Shown here in pieces: positions 1 to 6,800 of a stretch of DNA of 10,382 nt. The first letter of the stretch is position 1; each line of letters opens with the position of its first letter. A program made the position numbers and the translations under genes. The notes under the pieces are model-generated. The model searched no databases. It saw only the letters and a program-made list of their open reading frames with translations, and was not told where the DNA came from. The DNA is taken from positions 1 to 10,382 of the forward strand of contig JACQBB010000017.1 in NCBI GenBank assembly GCA_016194625.1, in the 5' to 3' direction. The DNA comes from Elusimicrobiota bacterium (lineage in GTDB: Bacteria > Elusimicrobiota > Elusimicrobia > UBA1565 > UBA9628).

Positions 1-1
1 C

Positions 2-139
2 ACGACGAAGGCGCGCGGCACGGGCCTCGGCCTGGCCGTCGTGCGCAAGGTGATCGACCGGCATAAAGGGAGGGTGGACGTGGAGAGCCAGGTGGGCGTC
101 GGCACGACCTTCAAGCTCTCCCTGCCCATCGCCGTCTGA
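2..139 (+). CDS. C-terminal end of a sensor histidine kinase (partial, 5' end outside window)
   Basis: The reading frame is open from the window edge and encodes 45 residues before a TGA stop. The visible part is the end of a HATPase_c (GHKL) ATP-binding domain. It has the G2-box pattern RGTGLGLAVV, then a helix with HKGR, then the closing strands VESQVGVGTTFKLSLP that end almost all histidine kinases. The protein would autophosphorylate a histidine in its missing upstream part, using ATP bound by this domain. The next gene starts seven bases after the stop, so the two are very likely co-transcribed and probably work in one phosphorelay. Sensor domains and membrane segments cannot be judged. 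Family assignment is firm; the signal sensed is unknown. Confidence 0.9.
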   Translation, partial: TTKARGTGLGLAVVRKVIDRHKGRVDVESQVGVGTTFKLSLPIAV

Positions 140-146
140 GGCGGAC

Positions 147-1256
147 ATGAAAGGCAAGATACTGATTGTCGACGACGACGCCAACATCCGCGAGGGCGTC
201 AGCGACATCCTGGACGTCGAAGGCTACGAGACCGCGCAGGCGGGCTCCACGGCCGAGGCGGTCGCGCAGGTGAAGAAGGACTCCTACGACGTCATCCTGA
301 TGGACTACAACCTGACGGACGGCACCGGGATCGACGCGATCAAGCAGATCCGGACGCTGAACGCCGACAGCCAGATCCTGATGATCACCGGCAACGCGTC
401 GCTCGACGCGGCCGTGAAGGCGATCCAGGAGTCCGTCAACGATTTCCTCCAGAAGCCGGTGAACCCGGACCAGCTCAAGCGCGCGATCTCGAAGTCGCTC
501 GAGAAGATGCGGCTGGTGCAGGAGAACCGCCGCCTGATCGAGGACCTGAAGAAGGTCAACGACCAGCTGACGCGCCTGTCGGCGATGAAGTCCAAGTTCA
601 TGTCGATGGCCAGCCACGACCTGTCGAACTCGCTGATGACGCTCCAGGTCAGCTTCGAGATGCTGGCGGGCACGATCAAGCCCGACGACGACCAGAAGAA
701 GCGCATGCAGTACATCTCCAACGGCATCGGCCAGATCGCGCGGCTCATCGAGGACCTGGTCGACTGGGCGTCGATCGAGCAGGGCAAGTTCCGCCTGGAG
801 ACGAACCTGTTCGATCCCGGCGGGATGGTCGAGGAGGCCGTGGTCGGTCCGCAGGCGCGCGCGGCGACGCGCGGCCTGACGCTGAAGACCGAGGTCGCGT
901 CCGGCCTGCCGACGATCAGCGCCGACAAGAAGCGCCTCCTCCAGGTGCTCAACAACCTCCTCGAGAACGCGATCCGGCACACGCCGAAGGGGGGGAGCAT
1001 CACGGTCCGCGTCGAGCGCGACCCCGCCGGCGTGCGCTTCGCCGTCCAGGACACCGGCGACGGCATCGCGCCGGCCGACAAGGACAAGCTGTTCGAGAGC
1101 TTCTATCAGGGCGCGGGGAGCTCGGGCGGCCGCCACGGCCTGGGCCTGTCCATCTCCCGCGAGATCGTCCACAGCCACAAGGGCCGCATCTGGGTCGAGA
1201 GCCCCGGGGCCGGGAAGGGCGCCACCTTCCTTTTCACGATCCCGGCCTCCTCTTGA
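147..1256 (+). CDS. Hybrid receiver-histidine kinase (REC-HisKA-HATPase_c), soluble
   Basis: This 369-aa protein has three parts. Residues 3-118 are a CheY-like receiver with the acidic pocket Asp9-Asp10-Asp11, the likely phosphoacceptor Asp53 (in ILMDYNLTDG), Thr81 and Lys103. Residues about 119-150 are a Leu/Lys/Glu-rich, coiled-coil-like linker. Residues about 150-215 are a HisKA dimerisation domain with the candidate phosphoacceptor His157. Residues about 255-366 are a HATPase_c domain with N-box Asn274, G1 box DTGDGI (302-307), F box (315-321) and G2 box GRHGLGL (328-334). No signal peptide or membrane segment is seen, so it should be cytoplasmic and be driven by phosphorylation of its own receiver, plausibly by the kinase encoded just upstream. 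The start follows a GAGGCGG ribosome site that overlaps the previous stop. The H-box is odd: after His157 it reads DLSNSL instead of the usual E/D-L-R-T-P-L, so the conserved Arg and Pro are both Ser. The catalytic domain looks intact. The output partner is unproven; the response regulator just downstream is the obvious candidate. Confidence 0.92.
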   Translation: MKGKILIVDDDANIREGVSDILDVEGYETAQAGSTAEAVAQVKKDSYDVILMDYNLTDGTGIDAIKQIRTLNADSQILMITGNASLDAAVKAIQESVNDFLQKPVNPDQLKRAISKSLEKMRLVQENRRLIEDLKKVNDQLTRLSAMKSKFMSMASHDLSNSLMTLQVSFEMLAGTIKPDDDQKKRMQYISNGIGQIARLIEDLVDWASIEQGKFRLETNLFDPGGMVEEAVVGPQARAATRGLTLKTEVASGLPTISADKKRLLQVLNNLLENAIRHTPKGGSITVRVERDPAGVRFAVQDTGDGIAPADKDKLFESFYQGAGSSGGRHGLGLSISREIVHSHKGRIWVESPGAGKGATFLFTIPASS

Positions 1257-1300
1257 CAAAGTCCGAAATAACCGTTATTTATGCCGAGATTTGCTAGACT
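1253..1300 (+). promoter_or_regulatory. Sigma-70-type promoter for the NarL-type regulator gene
   Basis: A perfect TTGACA lies at 1253-1258 and contains the stop codon of the upstream kinase. Exactly 17 bases later is TATTTA at 1276-1281, a weak -10 box. A second, better-looking -10 candidate is an extended form, TGC-TAGACT, at 1292-1300, but it has no good -35 at the right distance. The region is clearly more AT-rich than its surroundings. I infer that the regulator is transcribed from here, alone or in addition to read-through. Which -10 is used cannot be decided from sequence. Confidence 0.6.
1266..1280. promoter_or_regulatory. Perfect 15-base palindrome, candidate operator
   Basis: AAATAACCGTTATTT is two perfect 7-base arms (AAATAAC / GTTATTT) around one central base. 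It fills the spacer between the TTGACA box and the first -10 candidate and overlaps that -10. A dimeric DNA-binding protein here would block or modulate the promoter. The NarL/FixJ-type regulator encoded 45 bases downstream is a natural candidate for autoregulation. No binding evidence exists; the symmetry and position are the only support. Confidence 0.45.
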
Positions 1301-1304
1301 CGGC
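1283..1304. repeat. Short inverted repeat GCCGAG / CTCGGC with 10-base loop
   Basis: Six-base perfect arms at 1283-1288 and 1299-1304 flank a 10-base AT-rich centre that contains most of the extended -10 candidate. If transcription starts near 1288, part of it would lie in the leader. If the second -10 is used, it is a second operator-like symmetry. Arms this short occur by chance in GC-rich DNA, so this is weak. Confidence 0.25.
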
Positions 1305-1312
1305 TGACTCCG

Positions 1313-1318
1313 AGGAGG
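1313..1318 (+). promoter_or_regulatory. Strong ribosome binding site of the regulator gene
   Basis: A full AGGAGG sits six bases before the ATG at 1325. It is the best Shine-Dalgarno match in the window and fixes the start of the response regulator. It contrasts with the protease gene downstream, which has no such site. Confidence 0.85.
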
Positions 1319-1324
1319 AATCGA

Positions 1325-2008
1325 ATGGCTGCCAAGGCTGCGCCCAAGAAGAAGGTGAAGGTCCTCATCGCCGACGACCAGACCCTCTTCCGCGAAGGCA
1401 TCAAGGATCTTCTTGAGAACGAGAAGTCCGTCGAGGTGATCGGCGAGGCCGCGGACGGCCAGGAAGTCATCCGCATGGCCAAGAAGCTCCGGCCCGACGT
1501 GATCCTCATGGACATCAAGCTCCCGCACCTGGACGGCGTCTCCGCGACCCGCCAGATCCGCAAGGAGCTGCCCAACACGAACGTGCTGATCCTCTCCAGC
1601 TACGAGGACGAGGCCCACGTGATGGAGTCCATCCAGGCCGGCGCCAACGGCTACCTCTCCAAGATGCTCCCCGCCGCCGAGCTGGTCAACGCGCTGAAGA
1701 CCTTCGCCAACCAGGGCGTGATGATCCCCCAGCCGGTGATGAGCAAGCTCCTCGACGGCCTGCGCAACATGGGCACCGCCAACGCCGAGGCCTCGCTCGT
1801 CGCGCTGACCAAGACCGAGATCAAGGTCCTGGCCCTGCTCGGCCGCGGCCAGTCGAACAAGGAGATCGCGGCCTCGCTGACGTGCAGCGTGAAGACCGTG
1901 AAGAACCATCTGAACTCGATGTTCCAGAAGCTGAGCGTCTCCAACCGCACCGAGGCCGTGGTCAAGGGCATCGACCTGGGCCTCATCTCCGCGGAGAAGT
2001 CGGACTAG
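1325..2008 (+). CDS. NarL/FixJ-family response regulator (REC + LuxR-type HTH)
   Basis: This 227-aa DNA-binding response regulator has the normal length for its family. Residues about 11-128 are the receiver, with Asp17-Asp18, phosphoacceptor Asp63 (in ILMDIKLPHLDG), a Ser at 91/92 and Lys113. The usual Pro after this Lys is Met here. Residues about 158-222 are the LuxR-type helix-turn-helix, with the recognisable run LTKTEIKVLALLGRGQSNKE followed by CSVKTVKNHL in the recognition helix area and VSNRTEA. The first ten residues are an Ala/Lys-rich tail not usual in the family. Phosphorylation at Asp63 should promote dimerisation and promoter binding. Its likely donor is one of the two kinases encoded just upstream, although NarL-type regulators usually pair with HisKA_3 kinases while the complete neighbour is HisKA-type. 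It has its own promoter and ends at a strong terminator. Target genes are unknown; the protease operon downstream is possible but unproven. Confidence 0.95.
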   Translation: MAAKAAPKKKVKVLIADDQTLFREGIKDLLENEKSVEVIGEAADGQEVIRMAKKLRPDVILMDIKLPHLDGVSATRQIRKELPNTNVLILSSYEDEAHVMESIQAGANGYLSKMLPAAELVNALKTFANQGVMIPQPVMSKLLDGLRNMGTANAEASLVALTKTEIKVLALLGRGQSNKEIAASLTCSVKTVKNHLNSMFQKLSVSNRTEAVVKGIDLGLISAEKSD

Positions 2009-2076
2009 ATGCTCTGAGCCTTTCCTTCGCGCATCTGTGCCGCGCGCGAAGCGTCGCGGCCTAGACGTCATCAGAG

Positions 2077-2119
2077 AAGGCCCCCCGGGAGACGCCTCCC
2101 GGGGGGCCTTTCTTCTTAA
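2077..2119 (+). terminator. Strong intrinsic (Rho-independent) terminator
   Basis: The arms at 2077-2091 and 2096-2110 pair over 15 bases without mismatch around the four-base loop ACGC. The stem is extremely GC-rich (six C paired with six G). It is followed at once by the T-rich tail TCTTCTT. The T-run is only on the downstream side, so it stops plus-strand transcription from the signalling cluster and separates it from the protease operon. Confidence 0.93.
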
Positions 2120-2130
2120 TAATCCCGCCA

Positions 2131-2159
2131 TTGACGCCGTTTCCGCCCGGGGCTATCCT
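2131..2159 (+). promoter_or_regulatory. Promoter of the protease-PorV operon, possibly giving a leaderless mRNA
   Basis: TTGACG at 2131-2136 matches the -35 consensus at five of six bases. After exactly 17 bases comes TATCCT at 2154-2159, matching the -10 at four of six. The short AT-rich stretch at 2110-2123 just upstream is shared with the terminator tail. Transcription would start about seven bases after the -10, at about 2166, which is the A of the protease ATG. The start codon also lacks a Shine-Dalgarno site, which fits a leaderless message. Confidence 0.55.
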
Positions 2160-2165
2160 GACGCG

Positions 2166-5100
2166 ATGGCGTCCCGTGCGTCCTTGACGAGGCTGGCGCT
2201 CCTGGCCGCGGCCCTGCTCGCCGCGCGTCCCGCGTCGGCGACGAAGCTCGACGCGCGCCTGCGCGTGGAGCGCGGGCGCGCGGACGCCGTCCGGCGGGCC
2301 GCCGGCGCGGGCGCCCCGGAGCCGTCCTACCGCGTGCTCGTCCGCGTGGCGCCCGGCACGACGATCGAGGCCCTGCGCGCGGCGCACCCGGCCGCGACCT
2401 TCACGACGATGTCGGGACCCGTCGTCACCGCGCGCGTCCCGGAGTCGGAGCTGGCGGCGCTGGAGGCCGACCCGCGCGTGCTCTCGGTGTCCGGCTCGCG
2501 CCGGCTGCGGCCGACGATGAACGTCGCGCGGTCCAGCGCGGCCAGCTCCGGCCTCTACCTGGGAACGACGCGCAACGGCGCCGCGGACCTGGCGGGACTG
2601 GACGGCACCGGCGTCGTCGTCGGCGTCGTGGACACCGGCATCGACTTCCGCCACGCGGACTTCATCGACCCCGTCTCCGGGAACTCCCGCATCCAGTACC
2701 TGTGGGACCAGACCGACGCCGGCGGGGCGGCCCCCACGGGCGTGACCTGCTCCCCCGCCGACTGCGGCACCGAGTGGTCGAACGCGCAGATCAACGCGTC
2801 GCTGCCGGGCGGCGGCTCGGTGCGCGAGAAGGACCTGAGCGGCCACGGCACGCACGTCGCGGGCATCGCCGCCGGCAACGGCCAGGCCGCGGGCGGCCCG
2901 TACGCGGCCGGGACTTTCAAGGGCGTCGCGCCGAAGGCGGACCTCATCGTCGTCAAGACGAACTTCAGCGACGCCGGCGTGGTCGACGCCATCAACTACA
3001 TCGCGACGCGCGCGGCGGGGCTGGGCAAGCGCGCGGTGGTCAACCTGAGCCTCGGCGGGCAGATGAGCCCCCACGACGGCACCTCGAGCTTCGAGACGGG
3101 CGTGACCGCGGCCGCCGCGACCACGCCGGTCGTCGTCGCGATGGGCAACGACGGCGGCGCCTCCCCCCACGCGCAGATGAACGGCCTCGCCTTCAACCAG
3201 ACGGTCACCTTCACCGTCGGCGTGACGGCCGCCTACGCCGCGGACGCGCAGGTCGACCTGTGGGGCTCCTCGAGCGACTCGTACCTCGTCACCGTCGCGC
3301 TCACGGGCGTCTCGTGCGGCGTGATGAGCGAGGTCTCCGGCGCCGGCACGGGCGCGAGCCCGTTCGCGTGCGGCACGAACTCGGTGTACATCGAGAACGC
3401 GAGCGGCGCCACCGGCAGCACGAGCCCCGCCGACCGCGAGATGTACGTGGACGTGTACGACCCGGCGGGGCTCGCCATCAGCGGGCTGACCGTCTCGGTC
3501 ACCTGCAAGAACGCGAGCGGCTGCGGACGCCTCGACGGCTACCTCGACCCCGCCGGCGAGGGCACCGCGTTCGTCGGCGGCGGAGGCTACGCGGTCACGA
3601 CGTCCCAGACGATGGCCTCGCCGGCGACCGCGAACGGCGTGATCGCGGTCGGCTCCTACGCGTCGCGCATCGCCTGGACCGACCTCGCCGGCGGCGCGGT
3701 CAGCTACGTGAGCCAGACGCTCGGGACGCTGTCGGACTTCAGCAGCCAGGGCCCGACGCGCGACGGGCGCCAGGCGCCCGACGTCGCGGCGCCCGGCTCG
3801 GGCATCGCGTCGGCGCTCTCCGCCCAGGCCGGCTACTGCGCGTCGACCTGCACCTTCAGCGCGCTCCAGGTCCTCCAGGACGGCAAGCACGCGATCCTCC
3901 AGGGCACCAGCATGGCGGCGCCGGTCGTGACCGGGATCGTCGCGCTGCGCCTGCAGGGCTCCCCGACGCGCACGCCCGCCGAGCTGCGCTCGATCGTCCA
4001 GGGGCTGGCCCGCGGCGACGGCGCGGTCGGCGCGTACGGGGCCGCTCCGAACACGGCGTTCGGCTACGGCAAGGCCGTGTCGAGCCCGCAGCCGATCGCC
4101 GCCCCGAGCGGCACCGGCGCCGCGGCCCTGGGCGTCTCGTCGATCACCTGGACCTGGAGCTCGTCGCTGCTCGGGGCCGACGCCTTCGACGTGTATTACG
4201 CGACCAACGTCTCCGCTCCCCTGCTGACCGCGGCGCAGCCGCCGTTCACGCAGACGGGGCTCCTGGGCAACGCGACCTACGGACTCCTCCTGAGAGGCGT
4301 CGCCGGCGGAGTCGAGGGCCCCGCGACCACGATCACGACGGCGACCTTCGCCGCGGCGCCGAGCGGCGCGCCGGCGGCGACGGGCTGGACCTCGAGCGTC
4401 ACGGTGACCTTCCCCGGGCTCCAATGCCCCGCGTTCCCCGCGGCGGCCTCGTGCTCGGGCTACGTCGCGCAGGTCGGCGCCGCCGCCGACTTCTCCGGCG
4501 CGGTGTTCTCGAGCGCGACGACGGCGCGCACGCTGACGACCCTGCAGGTGACGGGTCTGACGGCCAACACGGGCTACTTCCTGCGCCTCGGGACGCTGAA
4601 CCCGCTGGGCGCGGCGACCTGGGGTCCGTACACGACCTTCAACACCGGGACCAGCCTCATCGCGCCGAGCAATCCGTCGTTCGACATGCTCTCGACGGGC
4701 ACGATCCGGTTCAACTGGGCCCAGGGCGGCAATCCCCCGGGGCTGACCTACGTCGCCCAGGCCTCGACGGCCTCCGACTACTCGGGGACGCTCACCTCCA
4801 TCTCGGGGACCGCGTTCTCGGCGACCTTCGTCTCGCTGGCGGCGGACGCGAGCTTCTACTTCCGCGTCCAGGCGGTCGGCGGCCCGTTCCTCGCCGCCGG
4901 CCCCACGGCGACGTGGGCGCTGCCGCCGGCGGTCTCGACGGCGCCGTTCGTCGCGGTCGCCACGACCGGCCTGACCGCGGCGTGGGCGAACAACGGCGAC
5001 CAGCCCGACACGCTGTACCAGGCGGAGCTGTCGCCGGTCGCGGACTTCTCGTCCGGAGTGCTCGTCAAGCAGTCGCGGACCACCGCGGCCGCCTTCACGG

Positions 5101-6800
5101 GGCTGACCCCGAACACGGCCTACTGGGCCCGCGTGACGGCGCTCTCGCGCTCGGGGAACGCGAGCGCGGCCGTCGTGACGGGCTCGACGGTGACGCTGGT
5201 CCAGACGCCGACGCTGGGCGGCGCGCCGTTCTCGGCGCAGGCCGGCGACGGCTTCGTCTTCTCGTACCTGACCGGGAGCAACCCCGCCGGGACGCGCTAC
5301 CTCGTGCAGGTCTCCACCGACGCGGCGTTCAGCGTCGTGCGCGGCTCCTCGAACACCGCGTCGTCCTCCGCGGGCTTCTCGGGACTGCTGTCGAACCAGG
5401 CCTACACGGCGCGCGTCGCGGGCCTGAACTCCGCGGGCACGCCGACGGCCTACGCGACGGCCTCCACCGCGACGGCCGTCGTCGCGCCGACGGCGGCCGC
5501 GACCGCGGTCACCACGCGCACGGCGACGGCGCTCGGCCTGGCCTGGCTGGCGGGCTCGCTCTCCCCGGGCACGACCTATCTCGCGCAGGTCTCCAGCTCG
5601 CCGGCGTTCGCGTCCGCGGTGACCAGCTCCGCGACGCTCTCGGCGACGGCCGCGCTGACCGCGCTGCAGCCCAACACGACCTACTACGGCCGCGTCCGGG
5701 CGCTGAGCCGCTACGCGCCGAACCCCGACGGGCCCTATCTCTCCCCCGCCGCGGTCGCGACCCTGCCGGACGTCCCCGGCGCCGCGGCGGCGCCGTTCAA
5801 GAGCGTGTTCTTCACAAGCGCGACGGTCGCGTGGACGCCGCTGCCGCTCGCGCCCGCCGCCGCGGCCGCCGAAGGCTACCGCGTCGAGTTCTCCACCGAC
5901 CCCTCGTTCGGCGCCGTGTGGGCGTCGAGCGCGGTCGCGCCCGGCGCGGCCACCGCGACGGTCTCGGGCCTGGCGTACGCGACGCCGTACTACGCGCGCG
6001 TCGGCTCGCTGGCCTGGGACGGGACGCCGAACTGGCTGGTGCTGGGCTCGACGCGGACGTCCCTGCCGCCGCTCTCGTCGGGCACGGTCAGCGGGTCCGC
6101 GCTCGTCCTGACCATCCCGCCGGCCTTCCCCGAGCTGACCTCGATCGTGGTCACGGTGCCGCCCGGCGCCTTCCCCGCGGGCACGCTCGTCAGCGCGGTG
6201 GCCAGCATCTCGCTGCCGCTGGTCGGCGCGCGCTCCAACGAGGCGGCCGGCCTCGTCCCGCTGGGGACCGCGGTCGGCCTCGACCTGTCGGCCGGCGGCC
6301 TCCAGCCCGCCTCACCCGTGCGCGTGACGATGACCTACGACCCGCTGCTGGTCCCGGCCGGGCAGGACGCGCGGCGCCTGACGCTGTGGCGCTACGACCC
6401 GGCGAGCGCGCAGTGGACGGTGGTCCCGTCGCAGGCCGACGCGAGGACGCGCACGCTGACCGCCTCCGTCCAGCATTTCTCGACCTTCGCGCCGTTCTTC
6501 GTGACCGCGGGCTCGGACCTCGCGTCCGTCCAGGTCTTCCCCCAGCCGTGGGAGGCCTCGGTCTCGGCGTCCGCGTACTGGGCGCCGGTGCTCACCTTCT
6601 CCGGGATGCCCGGGGGCGCGCGCGTGCGCCTGTTCACGCTGACCGGCGAGTGCGTGTTCGACCAGGCGGCGTCCGCGGCCGGCGTGCTCACCTGGGACGG
6701 CTACACGCGCTACGGCAAGCGCGCCGCGTCCGGGGTCTATTTCGCCGCGATCGAGTCGGGCGGCGCGCGCCGCGTGCGGCGGGTGGTGATCGTCCGGTGA
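2166..6800 (+). CDS. Secreted subtilisin-like (S8) serine protease with FN3-like repeats and FlgD/type IX sorting-like C-terminal domain
   Basis: This 1544-aa exported endopeptidase has its start at 2166 because that Met begins a signal peptide: Arg at positions 4 and 9, then a Leu/Ala core, with likely cleavage after Ala-Ser-Ala near residue 25. The frame stays open further upstream, but only through the terminator. Residues about 54-115 resemble an I9 propeptide/inhibitor. The S8 domain spans about 146-640 with Asp156 (VVDTGID), His227 (SGHGTHVAG), oxyanion Asn328 (AMGNDG) and Ser582 (GTSMAAP). A long insert separates Asn328 from Ser582. Close Cys pairs at 195/200, 384/402, 447/453 and 558/562 suggest disulfides and so an extracytoplasmic location. 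Residues 644-1302 are about seven FN3-like repeats, 1303-1449 a ZU5-like segment (VTVPPGAF) and 1450-1544 a FlgD/type-IX-like end domain. Its stop overlaps the next gene's start. Likely role: cell-surface or secreted protein degradation; the substrate is unknown. All active-site residues are present, so it should be active. Confidence 0.95.
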   Translation: MASRASLTRLALLAAALLAARPASATKLDARLRVERGRADAVRRAAGAGAPEPSYRVLVRVAPGTTIEALRAAHPAATFTTMSGPVVTARVPESELAALEADPRVLSVSGSRRLRPTMNVARSSAASSGLYLGTTRNGAADLAGLDGTGVVVGVVDTGIDFRHADFIDPVSGNSRIQYLWDQTDAGGAAPTGVTCSPADCGTEWSNAQINASLPGGGSVREKDLSGHGTHVAGIAAGNGQAAGGPYAAGTFKGVAPKADLIVVKTNFSDAGVVDAINYIATRAAGLGKRAVVNLSLGGQMSPHDGTSSFETGVTAAAATTPVVVAMGNDGGASPHAQMNGLAFNQTVTFTVGVTAAYAADAQVDLWGSSSDSYLVTVALTGVSCGVMSEVSGAGTGASPFACGTNSVYIENASGATGSTSPADREMYVDVYDPAGLAISGLTVSVTCKNASGCGRLDGYLDPAGEGTAFVGGGGYAVTTSQTMASPATANGVIAVGSYASRIAWTDLAGGAVSYVSQTLGTLSDFSSQGPTRDGRQAPDVAAPGSGIASALSAQAGYCASTCTFSALQVLQDGKHAILQGTSMAAPVVTGIVALRLQGSPTRTPAELRSIVQGLARGDGAVGAYGAAPNTAFGYGKAVSSPQPIAAPSGTGAAALGVSSITWTWSSSLLGADAFDVYYATNVSAPLLTAAQPPFTQTGLLGNATYGLLLRGVAGGVEGPATTITTATFAAAPSGAPAATGWTSSVTVTFPGLQCPAFPAAASCSGYVAQVGAAADFSGAVFSSATTARTLTTLQVTGLTANTGYFLRLGTLNPLGAATWGPYTTFNTGTSLIAPSNPSFDMLSTGTIRFNWAQGGNPPGLTYVAQASTASDYSGTLTSISGTAFSATFVSLAADASFYFRVQAVGGPFLAAGPTATWALPPAVSTAPFVAVATTGLTAAWANNGDQPDTLYQAELSPVADFSSGVLVKQSRTTAAAFTGLTPNTAYWARVTALSRSGNASAAVVTGSTVTLVQTPTLGGAPFSAQAGDGFVFSYLTGSNPAGTRYLVQVSTDAAFSVVRGSSNTASSSAGFSGLLSNQAYTARVAGLNSAGTPTAYATASTATAVVAPTAAATAVTTRTATALGLAWLAGSLSPGTTYLAQVSSSPAFASAVTSSATLSATAALTALQPNTTYYGRVRALSRYAPNPDGPYLSPAAVATLPDVPGAAAAPFKSVFFTSATVAWTPLPLAPAAAAAEGYRVEFSTDPSFGAVWASSAVAPGAATATVSGLAYATPYYARVGSLAWDGTPNWLVLGSTRTSLPPLSSGTVSGSALVLTIPPAFPELTSIVVTVPPGAFPAGTLVSAVASISLPLVGARSNEAAGLVPLGTAVGLDLSAGGLQPASPVRVTMTYDPLLVPAGQDARRLTLWRYDPASAQWTVVPSQADARTRTLTASVQHFSTFAPFFVTAGSDLASVQVFPQPWEASVSASAYWAPVLTFSGMPGGARVRLFTLTGECVFDQAASAAGVLTWDGYTRYGKRAASGVYFAAIESGGARRVRRVVIVR
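4095..6071 (+). repeat. Array of about seven fibronectin-III-like protein repeats inside the protease gene
   Basis: By eye the units begin near residues 644, 733, 835, 924, 1016, 1109 and 1205, so each is 89-102 aa. The shared plan is an early Trp or aromatic strand, then NPxGTxYxxQxS, then a D/AFS motif, a Thr/Ser-rich strand, GLxxNTxYxxRVxALxxxG, and a closing Thr-rich strand into the next unit. Units 3-6 fit best; units 1, 2 and 7 are more diverged. The similarity is at protein level, not as exact DNA repeats, which suggests old duplications. They probably act as a stalk that holds the protease domain away from the surface or binds glycans or protein. Confidence 0.75.
6513..6797 (+). other. 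FlgD-like / type IX secretion-like C-terminal sorting domain of the protease
   Basis: Residues 1450-1544 form a compact beta domain with the plan VxVFPQPWE, TFSGMPGGARVRLFTLTGE, TWDGY, then RAASGVYFAAIE and a basic last strand. This is the layout of FlgD Ig-like domains and of the related C-terminal domains of type IX secretion cargo (PNP near the start, G-x-Y near the end). One unusual point is a lone Cys1496 within TGECVFD. Known biology: in Bacteroidota such domains route cargo through the outer membrane. That it does so here is inference, helped by the PorV-like gene that follows. Confidence 0.7.

Noticed and set aside
111..1259. Minus-strand open frame of 382 codons opposite the receiver-kinase gene
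   Set aside because: Shadow of the real gene: Arg/Leu/Asp-rich with no recognisable domain.
2039..2060. Hairpin GCCGCG / CGCGGC downstream of the regulator
   Set aside because: Six-base stem with a 10-base loop and no T-run; the strong terminator is just after it.
2037..2165. Extension of the protease frame upstream of 2166
   Set aside because: It would translate through the intrinsic terminator and place 43 residues before a clear signal peptide; the promoter also lies within it.
2061..4424. Long open frame on the minus strand opposite the protease gene (787 codons)
   Set aside because: The translation is Arg/Ala/Gly/Asp-rich with no domain motifs, it runs antisense to a gene with clear active-site motifs, and it begins through the terminator. 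GC-rich codon use gives such shadows.
2702..6796. Upstream part of a long plus-strand frame leading into the PorV-like gene
   Set aside because: The Arg-rich translation is out of frame with the protease; the true gene begins at the GTG at 6797, where a signal peptide appears.
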